Shown piece by piece: positions 1 to 8,255 of a stretch of DNA of 9,377 nt. This DNA comes from Opitutaceae bacterium (GTDB taxonomy: Bacteria; Verrucomicrobiota; Verrucomicrobiia; Opitutales; Opitutaceae): positions 1-9,377 of the forward strand of contig JAESUN010000016.1 in assembly GCA_016763045.1 (NCBI GenBank), given 5' to 3'. Numbering within the stretch: the first letter of the stretch is position 1; the number at the start of each line of letters is the position of its first letter. The position numbers were made by a program, and so were the translations under genes. A model generated the notes under the pieces. It was not told where the DNA came from and searched no databases. It saw nothing but the letters and a program-made list of their open reading frames with translations.

Positions 1-415
1 CGTATGTTTTTGTATGGCTAGCGATGCCGCTTAAGCGTTGAATGAAATTGAGGATAATACGTTCGGCGGAGAGAAGAGTTTTGGAGGGACCTTTTATATA
101 GCCCAAAGAGGTTCCCGCTTGGACAAAGCTTCCGTCTTTTTGGAGAGCTTTGAATCGACAGTCTTTTCCATAGATGTCGAGGATTGGCTGAATAAGAGGA
201 AGGCCAGAGATAACCATTGGCTCCCGAGCCACAATGGCGGCTTGTCCTCTTTGCATGCCCACGAGTGACCGGGTTGTCACGTCACCAAACTTGTTCAACT
301 TTCGATTGAGTGCGATGCCTCGCATGTCTTCGGCCTTCGCGAGCTTGATTAGCTGTCGTATCGGAGAAAGGTTCAGTTCCTTCCAGGATAATTGTTCGCA
401 AAATCCATTTTTCAT
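1..415 (-). CDS. nadC: Nicotinate-nucleotide pyrophosphorylase (quinolinate phosphoribosyltransferase), C-terminus cut by window edge
   Basis: NadC converts quinolinate and PRPP to nicotinate mononucleotide, CO2 and pyrophosphate in de novo NAD synthesis in the cytoplasm. The reverse strand from the ATG at 415 reads 138 uninterrupted codons to the window edge. Visible landmarks are GDVTT at residues 44-48, where the family has its 'GDiTt' motif near the N-terminus, and a run around residues 114-133 reading LLSAERIILNFIQRLSGIAS, which is the family's most recognisable block (ER then LNf.q.lSGIA). Family members are about 280-300 residues, so roughly the N-terminal half is here and the phosphate-binding barrel lies outside. 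An in-frame ATG at 436 would add seven residues; neither start has a good ribosome binding site. It is transcribed away from the 104-residue gene at 501. Recognition is secure; only the exact start is uncertain. Confidence 0.92.
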   Translation of the reverse strand, partial: MKNGFCEQLSWKELNLSPIRQLIKLAKAEDMRGIALNRKLNKFGDVTTRSLVGMQRGQAAIVAREPMVISGLPLIQPILDIYGKDCRFKALQKDGSFVQAGTSLGYIKGPSKTLLSAERIILNFIQRLSGIASHTKTY

Positions 416-447
416 TATTGCAGTATTGGGTCTCATTAGATGGGGGC

Positions 448-471
448 TTAGCCTCTTTAATGAATGGCTAA
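448..471. promoter_or_regulatory. Inverted repeat in the nadC / 501 divergent spacer, possible operator
   Basis: Perfect 6 bp arms TTAGCC (448-453) and GGCTAA (466-471) flank a 12 bp AT-rich spacer, midway between two divergently transcribed genes. Its place and symmetry would suit a dimeric repressor or a promoter-region operator. I do not recognise it as the site of any named NAD regulator, and arms this short can arise by chance in a spacer of this size. Confidence 0.2.
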
Positions 472-500
472 ATGTTGAATCCAAATCAAGAATAAGAACA

Positions 501-815
501 ATGAGCAAAGAGACTTTGACGCTGGATGATTTCCGCAAATCAATCGAGGAGGAAGAAGAACCGCCAGCAAACGCAAGTATCGCTTTACAAGCGTTGTGGT
601 GGGCGGGCAAAGCTGATTGGCAGAAGGCGCATGAATTAGCGCAGTCCGATTCAGGCTCTCATGCATCCTGGGTGCATGCCTACTTGCATCGCCAAGAGGG
701 AGACGAGGGTAATGCCGGATATTGGTATTCCCGTGCTGGAAAACCAGAAGGGAAGGGAAGCTTCCTTTCTGAACTAGAGCAGATTGCTTCCGTTTTACTG
801 GAAGCGGAGCGGTAA
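501..815 (+). CDS. Conserved small protein of unknown function (HAYLHR / YWYxRAG family)
   Basis: A 104-residue soluble protein, with no signal peptide or membrane segment. The first 25 residues are acidic and low in complexity (EEEEEPP at 16-22). The core, about 27-84, is rich in Trp, His and Tyr: ALWWAGKADWQKAHELAQ, then ASWVHAYLHRQEGDEGNAGYW, then YSRAG. Paired helices with A..A..G..WYxRAG spacing resemble a single tetratricopeptide-like hairpin. From memory, similar short proteins occur widely in bacteria as 'hypothetical protein'; I know no function. The ATG at 501 is chosen because the family-like sequence begins just after it; upstream sequence in the same frame, back to 234, is antisense to nadC and looks non-coding. 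No Shine-Dalgarno is visible. It converges on proA with an 11 bp gap. Confidence 0.8.
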   Translation: MSKETLTLDDFRKSIEEEEEPPANASIALQALWWAGKADWQKAHELAQSDSGSHASWVHAYLHRQEGDEGNAGYWYSRAGKPEGKGSFLSELEQIASVLLEAER

Positions 816-826
816 AGACGGGTTGC

Positions 827-2110
827 TTATTTGGAACGAGTCTGGCCGTTGCCGTAGATGATGTATTTGTAACTGCAGAGCTCATTGAGACCCATTGGGC
901 CACGAGCATGCAATTTGTCTGTGGAGATACCTATTTCCGCGCCGAGGCCAAATTCGAAGCCGTCGGTAAAACGGGTGCTAGCATTCCAATAAACGGTTGC
1001 GGAATCGACCCCATTGAGAAACTCGCTGGCGGCATTTTCATCGTTTGTGATGATGGCATCGCTATGAGCTGATCCAAAAGTGTTGATCCCGTCGATCGCA
1101 TCAGTGAGCGAGTCAGCTACTTTAACTGCCAGAATAAGTTCGAGGTATTCTTCTTCCCAATCAGCATCAGTCGCTTCACGGTAAGGAAGGTCGTTTTGAC
1201 TGAGAATCGTTGCGGCTTCCGTGTCGGCACGTAACTCCACTCCCTTGTCAATGAGGGCTCGAGCAATTTTTGGGAGGAGTTCTGATGCGATGTCTTTGTG
1301 GATGAGGAAATTCTCCGCCGCATTACAGACTGAAGGTCGATCGCATTTTGCATCCACGACGATTTTTTCTGCCATATCGTGATCTGCAGCCTTATCGACG
1401 TAAACATTACAGACTCCTTTGAAATGCTTGATGACTGGGATCGTTGAGTTTTCAGCGACGAAGCGGATCAAGCCTTCTCCTCCCCGAGGAATGATACATT
1501 GGATCATGTCATCGAGTTTAAGCAGGGTATTAAGCACAGCTCTGTCGGTTGTGGGGACTAGTTGGACAGCTCCATCGAGATTGTTCTTTTTCAGAATTTG
1601 TGTTATGAGAGCCGCCAAAGCCGTGTTTGTATGAAAGGCTTCTTTCCCTCCTCGCAAGATGGAGGCGTTTCCTGATTTGAGGCAGAGTACTGCGCAGTCG
1701 ATCGTCACGTTTGGGCGGGATTCGTAAATGATGCCGATCACGCCTATAGGCACTCGGATTTTACGGATATCGAGTTTGTTTTCCCGGATGGTTCTTTCGA
1801 GTTCTTGACCGACAGGGTCGGGGAGCGCTGCTACTTGTCGAACACCCTCTGCCATCCCTTTAATGCGTGTAGGGGTAAGAGTCAGCCTCTCCAGGAGAGC
1901 TGAGGTAAGGCCGTTTTCTTTTCCCGCTTCGAGGTCTTTCTGATTTTCTTTTTGGAGTATCTCGGCGGAAGCTTCGATCAAATCAGCGAGTTCTTCCAGC
2001 GCACGGTTTTTGATCTCAGTGGCGGTTGTCGCCAAAATGAGAGATGCTTCACGTGCTTTGGAGGCGATGCCTCGGATGAGATTCTCGAGTTCTTGGTCGG
2101 AGTTGCTCAT
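827..2110 (-). CDS. proA: Glutamate-5-semialdehyde dehydrogenase (gamma-glutamyl phosphate reductase)
   Basis: ProA reduces glutamyl-5-phosphate with NADPH to glutamate-5-semialdehyde, the second step of proline synthesis. The product is 427 residues from the ATG at 2110, within the family's usual 415-430. The aldehyde dehydrogenase fold is clear: [13 protein letters not shown] near 123-135, [15 protein letters not shown] near 144-158, [11 protein letters not shown] near 205-215, and the catalytic cysteine C262 in [10 protein letters not shown]. The C-terminal block has [20 protein letters not shown], a ProA hallmark. An in-frame TTG at 2152 would add 14 residues that do not look like the family N-terminus, so 2110 is preferred. 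No Shine-Dalgarno precedes it. ProB, the kinase partner, is not in the window. Confidence 0.97.
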   Translation of the reverse strand: MSNSDQELENLIRGIASKAREASLILATTATEIKNRALEELADLIEASAEILQKENQKDLEAGKENGLTSALLERLTLTPTRIKGMAEGVRQVAALPDPVGQELERTIRENKLDIRKIRVPIGVIGIIYESRPNVTIDCAVLCLKSGNASILRGGKEAFHTNTALAALITQILKKNNLDGAVQLVPTTDRAVLNTLLKLDDMIQCIIPRGGEGLIRFVAENSTIPVIKHFKGVCNVYVDKAADHDMAEKIVVDAKCDRPSVCNAAENFLIHKDIASELLPKIARALIDKGVELRADTEAATILSQNDLPYREATDADWEEEYLELILAVKVADSLTDAIDGINTFGSAHSDAIITNDENAASEFLNGVDSATVYWNASTRFTDGFEFGLGAEIGISTDKLHARGPMGLNELCSYKYIIYGNGQTRSK

Positions 2111-2293
2111 TGGATATTTGTTAATATTCGGACTTCTTGGCCGAATGATCAAGGAAACAAGATGAATGAGGTTGCTTCGGTCGCCAATCCATCTTCACAT
2201 AACTTAAAGGCTGAAAAAATGAGCGATTTATCTTGTTTTTTTTAGTGCTTAGCTCTTGTCGCAATTCTCTTTCGTTATAGATTTAGTTCTGCA

Positions 2294-3121
2294 ATGGATT
2301 CGATGAGATTGTTAACCCTAAATATCGCTCATGGAAGAGGTTTATCCCTCTATCAGGGATTCCACTCATTCAGGAATATTCATCGAAATCTGGAGCGGAT
2401 CTCTCACTTATTAAGACGATTACGTCCAAATATCGTGGCTTTGCAGGAGGTTGATGAGCGATCTCACTGGAATAAGCACATTAATCTATTGGAAGAGATT
2501 CAGAGGGGTGCTGCGTACTCATATGGGTTTCTGGGAGTGCATAATCGCAGGAGTGGTCGAAAACAACTAGCGTATGGAAATGCCATCCTTTCCCACCATC
2601 CGATATCTTCGAGTGAGTCGATCCCCTTTGGCATGAAAAGTTTGGGGGAAAAGGGATATGTTTTTGCAGAAATTAAATACGGGGAAGATATCGTGAATTT
2701 GATAAACCTTCACCTGGATTTCAAATCTCGTCGAGTGAGGACGGAGCAGGTCGAACAGATAATCGATTATCTCGATAAAAAATCCTACGGGATCAATGGG
2801 TCTGGACTAGTTGCTCCGATCATTTGTGGTGATTTTAATACGACCTCCAAGAGGCAACGAGATGCGGTGCAGCATCTTTGGGCGCATGTGAGGCGTTATA
2901 CAGACTATCAGATCTATCCGCAGGGAACTGCGCCTACTTTTCCAGCGCACTTTCCGAAATGGAGTCTGGATTTTGTCCTGGTCCCGGCTGCTTACGAAGT
3001 GACCAGTTGTCGGGTTATTAGGAGTTATGTCTCCGATCACCGTCCGGTTTTACTTCAATTGCGAAAACGAAAGAGAGTGGTTGAGCAGGGGATTGAAATG
3101 CCGCAAGTCGCCTCAGGTTAG
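2294..3121 (+). CDS. Endonuclease/exonuclease/phosphatase (EEP) family hydrolase
   Basis: A 275-residue metal-dependent phosphoester hydrolase of the DNase I / exonuclease III / Mg-dependent phosphatase superfamily. All the usual catalytic blocks are visible in order: TLNIAHGRG with N10, LQEVDE with metal ligand E52, INLHLD with H140, CGDFNTT with D180 and N182, LDFVLV with D226, and SDHRPV with the D248-H249 pair. It is therefore probably active. The substrate cannot be read from sequence; DNA, a phospholipid headgroup and an inositol phosphate are all possible. There is no signal peptide, so it is likely cytoplasmic. A second ATG three codons on (2303) is an alternative start and neither has a Shine-Dalgarno. 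Its last 9 bases overlap the end of the opposing kinase gene. The basic tail (RKRKR, 257-261) lies after the fold. Confidence 0.9.
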   Translation: MDSMRLLTLNIAHGRGLSLYQGFHSFRNIHRNLERISHLLRRLRPNIVALQEVDERSHWNKHINLLEEIQRGAAYSYGFLGVHNRRSGRKQLAYGNAILSHHPISSSESIPFGMKSLGEKGYVFAEIKYGEDIVNLINLHLDFKSRRVRTEQVEQIIDYLDKKSYGINGSGLVAPIICGDFNTTSKRQRDAVQHLWAHVRRYTDYQIYPQGTAPTFPAHFPKWSLDFVLVPAAYEVTSCRVIRSYVSDHRPVLLQLRKRKRVVEQGIEMPQVASG

Positions 3122-4045
3122 AGAGACGTACGTGAGCAATTCCTGAAAACGGGTCTCGATTGTTTGACGACTGGTTTTCTCCAGGCTGTCACAGGAAAAA
3201 GCTTCGACTGTGATGCTGGCTGTGACGGTTCCGTAAACAACTGCTTTTTTGAGATCGGCGAAATCACTTTTATCAATGGAGGCGAGATAGCCCATGAAGG
3301 CTCCGAGAAATGAATCTCCGGCTCCTGTCGGATCTTGTAGATTTGTGACGGGATAGGCCGGAAACGTAAAATAACCGTCGGGATGGAAAAGAAGAGCTCC
3401 ATGTGAACCTTTTTTGATGAGAACGCTTTGGGGTCCCATCATGAGGAGTTTTTCTCCGGCTAGAATAAGGTTTTGTTCTTCGGTTAACATGACAGCTTCG
3501 TCATCATTAAGGACAAATAGATCCAACCGGGGAAGGAGGGATAGAAGAGCGTCACGCGAGATGTCGATCCATAGGTTCATTGTATCCGCCGCGATGAAGG
3601 AACGGCTCGTCATTTGATCTAAAACTCGATGCAGAAGTTGAGGGTGGATATTTCCTAGCATGACATAAGGGGTCTCTAGGTAGCTGGAGGGAAGAACAGG
3701 ATCAAAATTTTCAAAAACATTGAGCTGGGTCTCAAGGGTCTCACGAGTTTCGAAGTTTTCGCCATAAACTCCGGCCCAGAAAAAAGTCTTCCCCGAATTG
3801 TCTATTTGTAGTCCTGTCAGGTCGATCGAATGACTCCGAAATCGGTCGATATATTCTTCTCCAAAGTCGTTTCCAACGACGCCGACAAGTTGAGTGGCTG
3901 AGAAATAGCTAGAGGCGATAGATCCGTAAGTCGCGGAACCTCCAAGAATGGTTCCGGTTTCGGCTGTTGGAGTTTTGATGTTATCAAAGGCAACCGATCC
4001 TACGACAAGAACAGGTTTGGAATTTTCTGGATAAGATTCGAGCAT
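3113..4045 (-). CDS. PfkB/ribokinase-family carbohydrate kinase
   Basis: A 310-residue kinase that transfers the ATP gamma-phosphate to a sugar or nucleoside. Family features are the N-terminal strand VLVVGSVAFDNI (12-23) with its substrate-binding Asp, GGSATYGS (35-42), VGVVGNDFGEEY (54-65), LNDDEA (179-184, the 'N..E' Mg/phosphate motif), a KKG at 211-213, and the signature DPTGAGDSFLGAF (238-250), where D244 is the catalytic base in the anion hole. Length is normal. The substrate is not determinable: the sequence does not match the fructose-1-phosphate or adenosine kinase patterns I know. It stands alone on the minus strand, tail-to-tail with the EEP hydrolase and divergent from the pyrG cluster. 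The ATG at 4045 lacks a Shine-Dalgarno. Confidence 0.93.
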   Translation of the reverse strand: MLESYPENSKPVLVVGSVAFDNIKTPTAETGTILGGSATYGSIASSYFSATQLVGVVGNDFGEEYIDRFRSHSIDLTGLQIDNSGKTFFWAGVYGENFETRETLETQLNVFENFDPVLPSSYLETPYVMLGNIHPQLLHRVLDQMTSRSFIAADTMNLWIDISRDALLSLLPRLDLFVLNDDEAVMLTEEQNLILAGEKLLMMGPQSVLIKKGSHGALLFHPDGYFTFPAYPVTNLQDPTGAGDSFLGAFMGYLASIDKSDFADLKKAVVYGTVTASITVEAFSCDSLEKTSRQTIETRFQELLTYVSLT

Positions 4046-4149
4046 ATCAAAGGAGAAAGATTAGATAGATATTGGAGGTTGAGTAGGGGTAAAGACGAAG
4101 AAAAGCCATCAAAAGGTTTATATCGGACCATTTGTTTCAACTGTTTTTT

Positions 4150-4155
4150 TATGAT
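4150..4155 (+). promoter_or_regulatory. Possible -10 element for the pyrG-kdsA cluster
   Basis: TATGAT matches the sigma-70 -10 consensus at five of six positions and lies 43 bp before the first gene of the plus-strand cluster, inside the 153 bp divergent spacer after the kinase start. No -35 box sits at a normal distance (TTGTTT at 4132-4137 leaves only a 12 bp gap), so this is a weak call. Confidence 0.2.
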
Positions 4156-4198
4156 AAGAGCATTGCTGCAAGCGGGTTTCTTGTGAAAGAGTCTGAGG

Positions 4199-4396
4199 AT
4201 GGAAGAGTTAATCGAAAGTTTCCGTCAGACGATTTCAACCTATCCGAAGTGGTTAGTTATTACCTGTGCTCTGATTGTGGGAGTGGGACTTTTTTGGGGC
4301 ACCCGGAAGGTTATCCAATTTGTGCTTATTTTTGTATTGGTTGTCATTGGCATTGCTGGGATTTCCTATCTGGGCATTTCTTTCTTTGGAGAATAA
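4199..4396 (+). CDS. Small membrane protein of unknown function
   Basis: A 65-residue protein with a short soluble N-terminus (about 1-16, MEELIESFRQTISTYP) followed by two hydrophobic segments, about 17-33 and 39-62, separated by the charged turn GTRK. This suggests a two-pass inner-membrane hairpin with the basic turn on the cytoplasmic side. I do not recognise a family. An overlapping ORF in another frame (4132-4407) loses to this one because its composition is cysteine- and tryptophan-rich without pattern, whereas this frame makes a coherent membrane protein. The gene lies 62 bp upstream of pyrG on the same strand and is probably cotranscribed. GAGG sits directly against the ATG, too close to work as a normal ribosome binding site. 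Confidence 0.65.
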   Translation: MEELIESFRQTISTYPKWLVITCALIVGVGLFWGTRKVIQFVLIFVLVVIGIAGISYLGISFFGE

Positions 4397-4407
4397 ATGG
4401 CCGGTAG

Positions 4408-6054
<1,647 letters not shown>

Positions 6055-6102
6055 AGTTGATTGCTTTTCTGGTCCCAATAGGGTAGCTCTGCTTTTTCCC
6101 AT

Positions 6103-6891
6103 ATGTTTTTCGACTCTTCTAAACTTCTGGTTATTGCAGGGCCTTGCTCGTTGGAAAACGAGACAACTTGCCGTTCTGTAGCGGAAGAATTAAGGGCTGT
6201 TTCAGAGAAGTTCCCTGAGCTCCAGTTGGTCTTTAAGGGGTCTTTTGATAAGGCAAATCGTACTTCTATGGAAGGAGACCGAGGTTCGGGCATCGATGAA
6301 GGTCTGGCCCTTCTGAGGATGGTAAAGGAGGACTATGGCTTCCCTGTGCTTACAGATGTGCATGAATCTTCTCAAGTGGCAGCGGTTGCTTCGGTTTGTG
6401 ATGTGCTACAAATTCCTGCCTTTTTGTGCCGCCAGACGGACTTACTTACGGCATGTGCTCGCTCTGGTCGTATCGTAAATGTGAAAAAAGGGCAGTTTTT
6501 ATCTCCTCCTGAGATGCGTTATGTTGTGGGGAAACTGGAGCATGAAAAAGCGAGTGAGATCTGGCAAACGGAGCGAGGGACAACCTTTGGTTATCAGAAC
6601 CTGGTTGTCGATATGCGCTCCTTCTCTATTTTGAAAACCTATGGGCATCCTGTCATTTTTGATGCTACCCATAGCGTTCAGCTTCCCGGTGCTGGAGACG
6701 GCAAGAGTGCGGGAGAACGGCAATTTGTTAAACCTTTGGCCTTAGCAGCTCTGGCGGCTGGTGCTGACGGGTTGTTTATTGAAACACACCCAAATCCGGA
6801 AGAAGCCATTTCGGATGGTCCAAACATGATCCCGTTATCAGAGCTAGCGGATTTGTTTGAGTCATGCTTGTCCATTTGGAAAGCCCGATGA
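6103..6891 (+). CDS. kdsA: 3-deoxy-8-phosphooctulonate synthase (Kdo-8-phosphate synthase), metal-dependent type
   Basis: KdsA condenses phosphoenolpyruvate with arabinose-5-phosphate to Kdo-8-phosphate, the committed step to the inner-core sugar of lipopolysaccharide. The product is 262 residues, near the short Aquifex-type enzymes rather than E. coli (284). Family blocks are [12 protein letters not shown] (44-55), TDVHE (84-88), FLCRQTDLL (107-115), NVKKGQF (126-132), [13 protein letters not shown] (162-174) and FDATHSVQ (186-193). The metal-site residues of the metal-dependent class are all present: C15 in AGPCSLE, H190, E227 and D238. Spacing between the last three (37 and 11) equals that of the Aquifex enzyme, whereas the E. 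coli type has Asn at the Cys position. Its stop codon overlaps the start of the next small ORF (ATGA). Confidence 0.97.
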   Translation: MFFDSSKLLVIAGPCSLENETTCRSVAEELRAVSEKFPELQLVFKGSFDKANRTSMEGDRGSGIDEGLALLRMVKEDYGFPVLTDVHESSQVAAVASVCDVLQIPAFLCRQTDLLTACARSGRIVNVKKGQFLSPPEMRYVVGKLEHEKASEIWQTERGTTFGYQNLVVDMRSFSILKTYGHPVIFDATHSVQLPGAGDGKSAGERQFVKPLALAALAAGADGLFIETHPNPEEAISDGPNMIPLSELADLFESCLSIWKAR

Positions 6892-7043
6892 ACCTCTCCT
6901 CGAAAGAGGAATTAGAGCGGAGGCTTAGAGTTGACCCACTGCGCTTATATCGCGTAAAAGAATGTAGTTTTCTCATTAAAGAGCAGTTCTTGCCCTCTGG
7001 CAAAACGAGTCGTTTTCAGCTAGTTCGATACATTTATGAATAA
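6888..7043 (+). CDS. Small 51-residue ORF, translationally coupled between kdsA and the lipoyl-KASIII gene
   Basis: The ORF starts at the ATGA that ends kdsA and stops eight bases inside the next gene, filling what would otherwise be a 144 bp gap. The product starts [20 protein letters not shown], is basic and soluble, and is probably mostly helical at first, with a hydrophobic/basic second half ([19 protein letters not shown], about 29-47). I do not recognise it, and it bears no resemblance to KdsC, the phosphatase that often accompanies kdsA. The double overlap is the usual sign of a coupled reading frame and the codon choice looks like the neighbours', but at this length an accidental ORF is not excluded. 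A GGA seven bases before the start is the only ribosome binding hint. Confidence 0.5.
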   Translation: MNLSSKEELERRLRVDPLRLYRVKECSFLIKEQFLPSGKTSRFQLVRYIYE

Positions 7044-8253
7044 ATTTTCAATTGATATCCCCATTCCTTCGATGGGTGCCACTGTCAATGAGCTAACCGT
7101 GCTTGAGATTCTTGTTGAGCCGGGTGCAACGATTAAAAAAGGAGAAAAAATCGCTGAGCTGGAAAGCGACAAATCAGTTTTTGATTTTGAAGCTCCGTGC
7201 GATGGATCCATTCAGAAGATTTTTTGTGCAGCGGGAGATATTTTACCCAGTGGAGATCCTTTTCTCCGGATTGAGACAGAAGATGCTAGTTTTAAACATC
7301 TGGAAGCGAGCGGAGAACCGCAGAAGAGCGTAGCTGCTACAAGCAGTATAGCAGAGCCGGTCGTTGCAACCACTGTCGAAGTGAAACCTGCCGCCGCAAC
7401 TCCTTCTCCACGGTCGGGTTCTGTTTGGACGCCCAGAGCCGCTAAAATGGCCCGAAATGCAGGATTGGATCCTGAGGTGATTACGGAACTTACCGGAACT
7501 GGGCCTGGTGGACGTATCTCGGGTGATGACTTTGAGAAGTATCTTTCCAGTAATGGGCGAGGAGCATCTGCTCCAGTGGCAACTCTGGATACATCCGGTT
7601 CGTCAAAGGATGAGACTGTTTGTGTGGCGGGTATTGGGTATGCATTTCCTAAAAACGTCCGTTCAAATAAAGAAATATTGAAAGACTTTCCTCACATGAC
7701 AGAGGAAGAGATCATTAAGATAACGGGTATCCAGCAGCGTTATTTTGCGGATGAGACAGAGTCGGCTACAGGTCTTGCGACGATCGCTGTGAACCATGCC
7801 TTGAAAATGGCAGGTATCGAGGTGGGAGAGATTGATGGGATCATTATGGCGACGCTTATTCCCGATCAGCCGGTCCCCAGTGCTGCCAGTGCTCTAGCCA
7901 AAGAATTGGGTATCCGTTATGCGTTGGCATTTGATTTAAATGCGGCGTGCTCAGGTTGGCTCTATGCTTTGGAAGTCGGGCGTGCGCTCATTAATGTGGG
8001 CACCGCAAAGAAGTTGATTGTGGTAACGGCAGAGTTGCTCTCAAGAATCACTAATCCCAAAGATCATGCGACTGCGTTCTTGTTTGGAGATGGAGCCGGT
8101 GCGGCTATTTTGACCGATGGTCCTAATGGACATCGCTTGCATAGCATGCATTTGGCAGGTGATGCGGAGTATTACAATGTGATTGAGAGAACGGGTGGTG
8201 GAGCTCGCTGTCCTGTTCCTCGACCCGGCGATAGTCTGATTCATTTTATCTGA
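7036..8253 (+). CDS. Lipoyl domain - subunit-binding domain - KASIII fusion, N-terminal part (interrupted by frameshift)
   Basis: A 405-codon ORF with three domains. Residues 1-80 form a lipoyl domain: K46 in ESDKS is the lipoylation site (a biotin domain would show MKM). A Pro/Ala/Val-rich linker covers about 97-129. Residues 130-170 form a peripheral-subunit-binding domain (WTPRAAKMAR, then GTGPGGRISGDDFEKYL), which in E2 proteins binds E1 or E3 of 2-oxoacid dehydrogenases. After a Ser/Gly linker, about 194-405 is FabH-like: VAGIGYAFPKNVRSN, then DLNAACSGW with the nucleophile C305, then FGDGAGAAIL (350-359). In true E2 proteins the third domain is a CoA acyltransferase with HxxxDG, which is absent. 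The frame ends at TGA 8251-8253, before the catalytic His and Asn, which are encoded just downstream in another frame. The start overlaps the small ORF by eight bases; no Shine-Dalgarno. Confidence 0.9.
   Translation: MNKFSIDIPIPSMGATVNELTVLEILVEPGATIKKGEKIAELESDKSVFDFEAPCDGSIQKIFCAAGDILPSGDPFLRIETEDASFKHLEASGEPQKSVAATSSIAEPVVATTVEVKPAAATPSPRSGSVWTPRAAKMARNAGLDPEVITELTGTGPGGRISGDDFEKYLSSNGRGASAPVATLDTSGSSKDETVCVAGIGYAFPKNVRSNKEILKDFPHMTEEEIIKITGIQQRYFADETESATGLATIAVNHALKMAGIEVGEIDGIIMATLIPDQPVPSAASALAKELGIRYALAFDLNAACSGWLYALEVGRALINVGTAKKLIVVTAELLSRITNPKDHATAFLFGDGAGAAILTDGPNGHRLHSMHLAGDAEYYNVIERTGGGARCPVPRPGDSLIHFI
8235..8250 (+). other. Frameshift interval joining the two parts of the lipoyl-KASIII gene
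   Basis: The upstream frame is bounded by its stop at 8251-8253 and the downstream frame by a TAG at 8232-8234, so the shift must lie here. Adding one T to the run at 8244-8247 gives SLIHFYLKMNGAIVFK, a natural FabH sequence, and a single 518-residue protein. A lost base, whether real or from sequencing, is the simplest reading. The junction TGAAAATG would also allow termination and re-initiation. Confidence 0.85.
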
Positions 8254-8255
8254 AA

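Noticed and set aside
38..268. Plus-strand 76-codon ORF at the left edge
   Set aside because: It is antisense to the nadC coding sequence, whose conserved motifs are unmistakable on the other strand.
234..500. N-terminal extension of the 104-residue gene
   Set aside because: The first part is antisense to nadC and looks unlike protein; family-like sequence begins after the ATG at 501.
661..677. Inverted repeat ATGCA...TGCAT
   Set aside because: It lies inside coding sequence and follows from the codons for a conserved HASWVHA-like stretch.
2111..2152. TTG start for proA at 2152
   Set aside because: It would add 14 residues with no ProA character; the ATG at 2110 gives a normal-length enzyme.
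2162..2245. Short plus-strand ORF in the proA / EEP hydrolase spacer
   Set aside because: 27 codons with no start signal, no recognisable sequence and a longer frame that only shadows proA.
2214..2245. A-run / T-run hairpin upstream of the EEP hydrolase gene
   Set aside because: The stem would be almost all A-T and weak, with no gene end nearby needing a terminator.
4132..4407. Alternative 91-codon frame over the small membrane protein
   Set aside because: Composition is erratic, whereas the 4199 frame encodes a coherent membrane hairpin.
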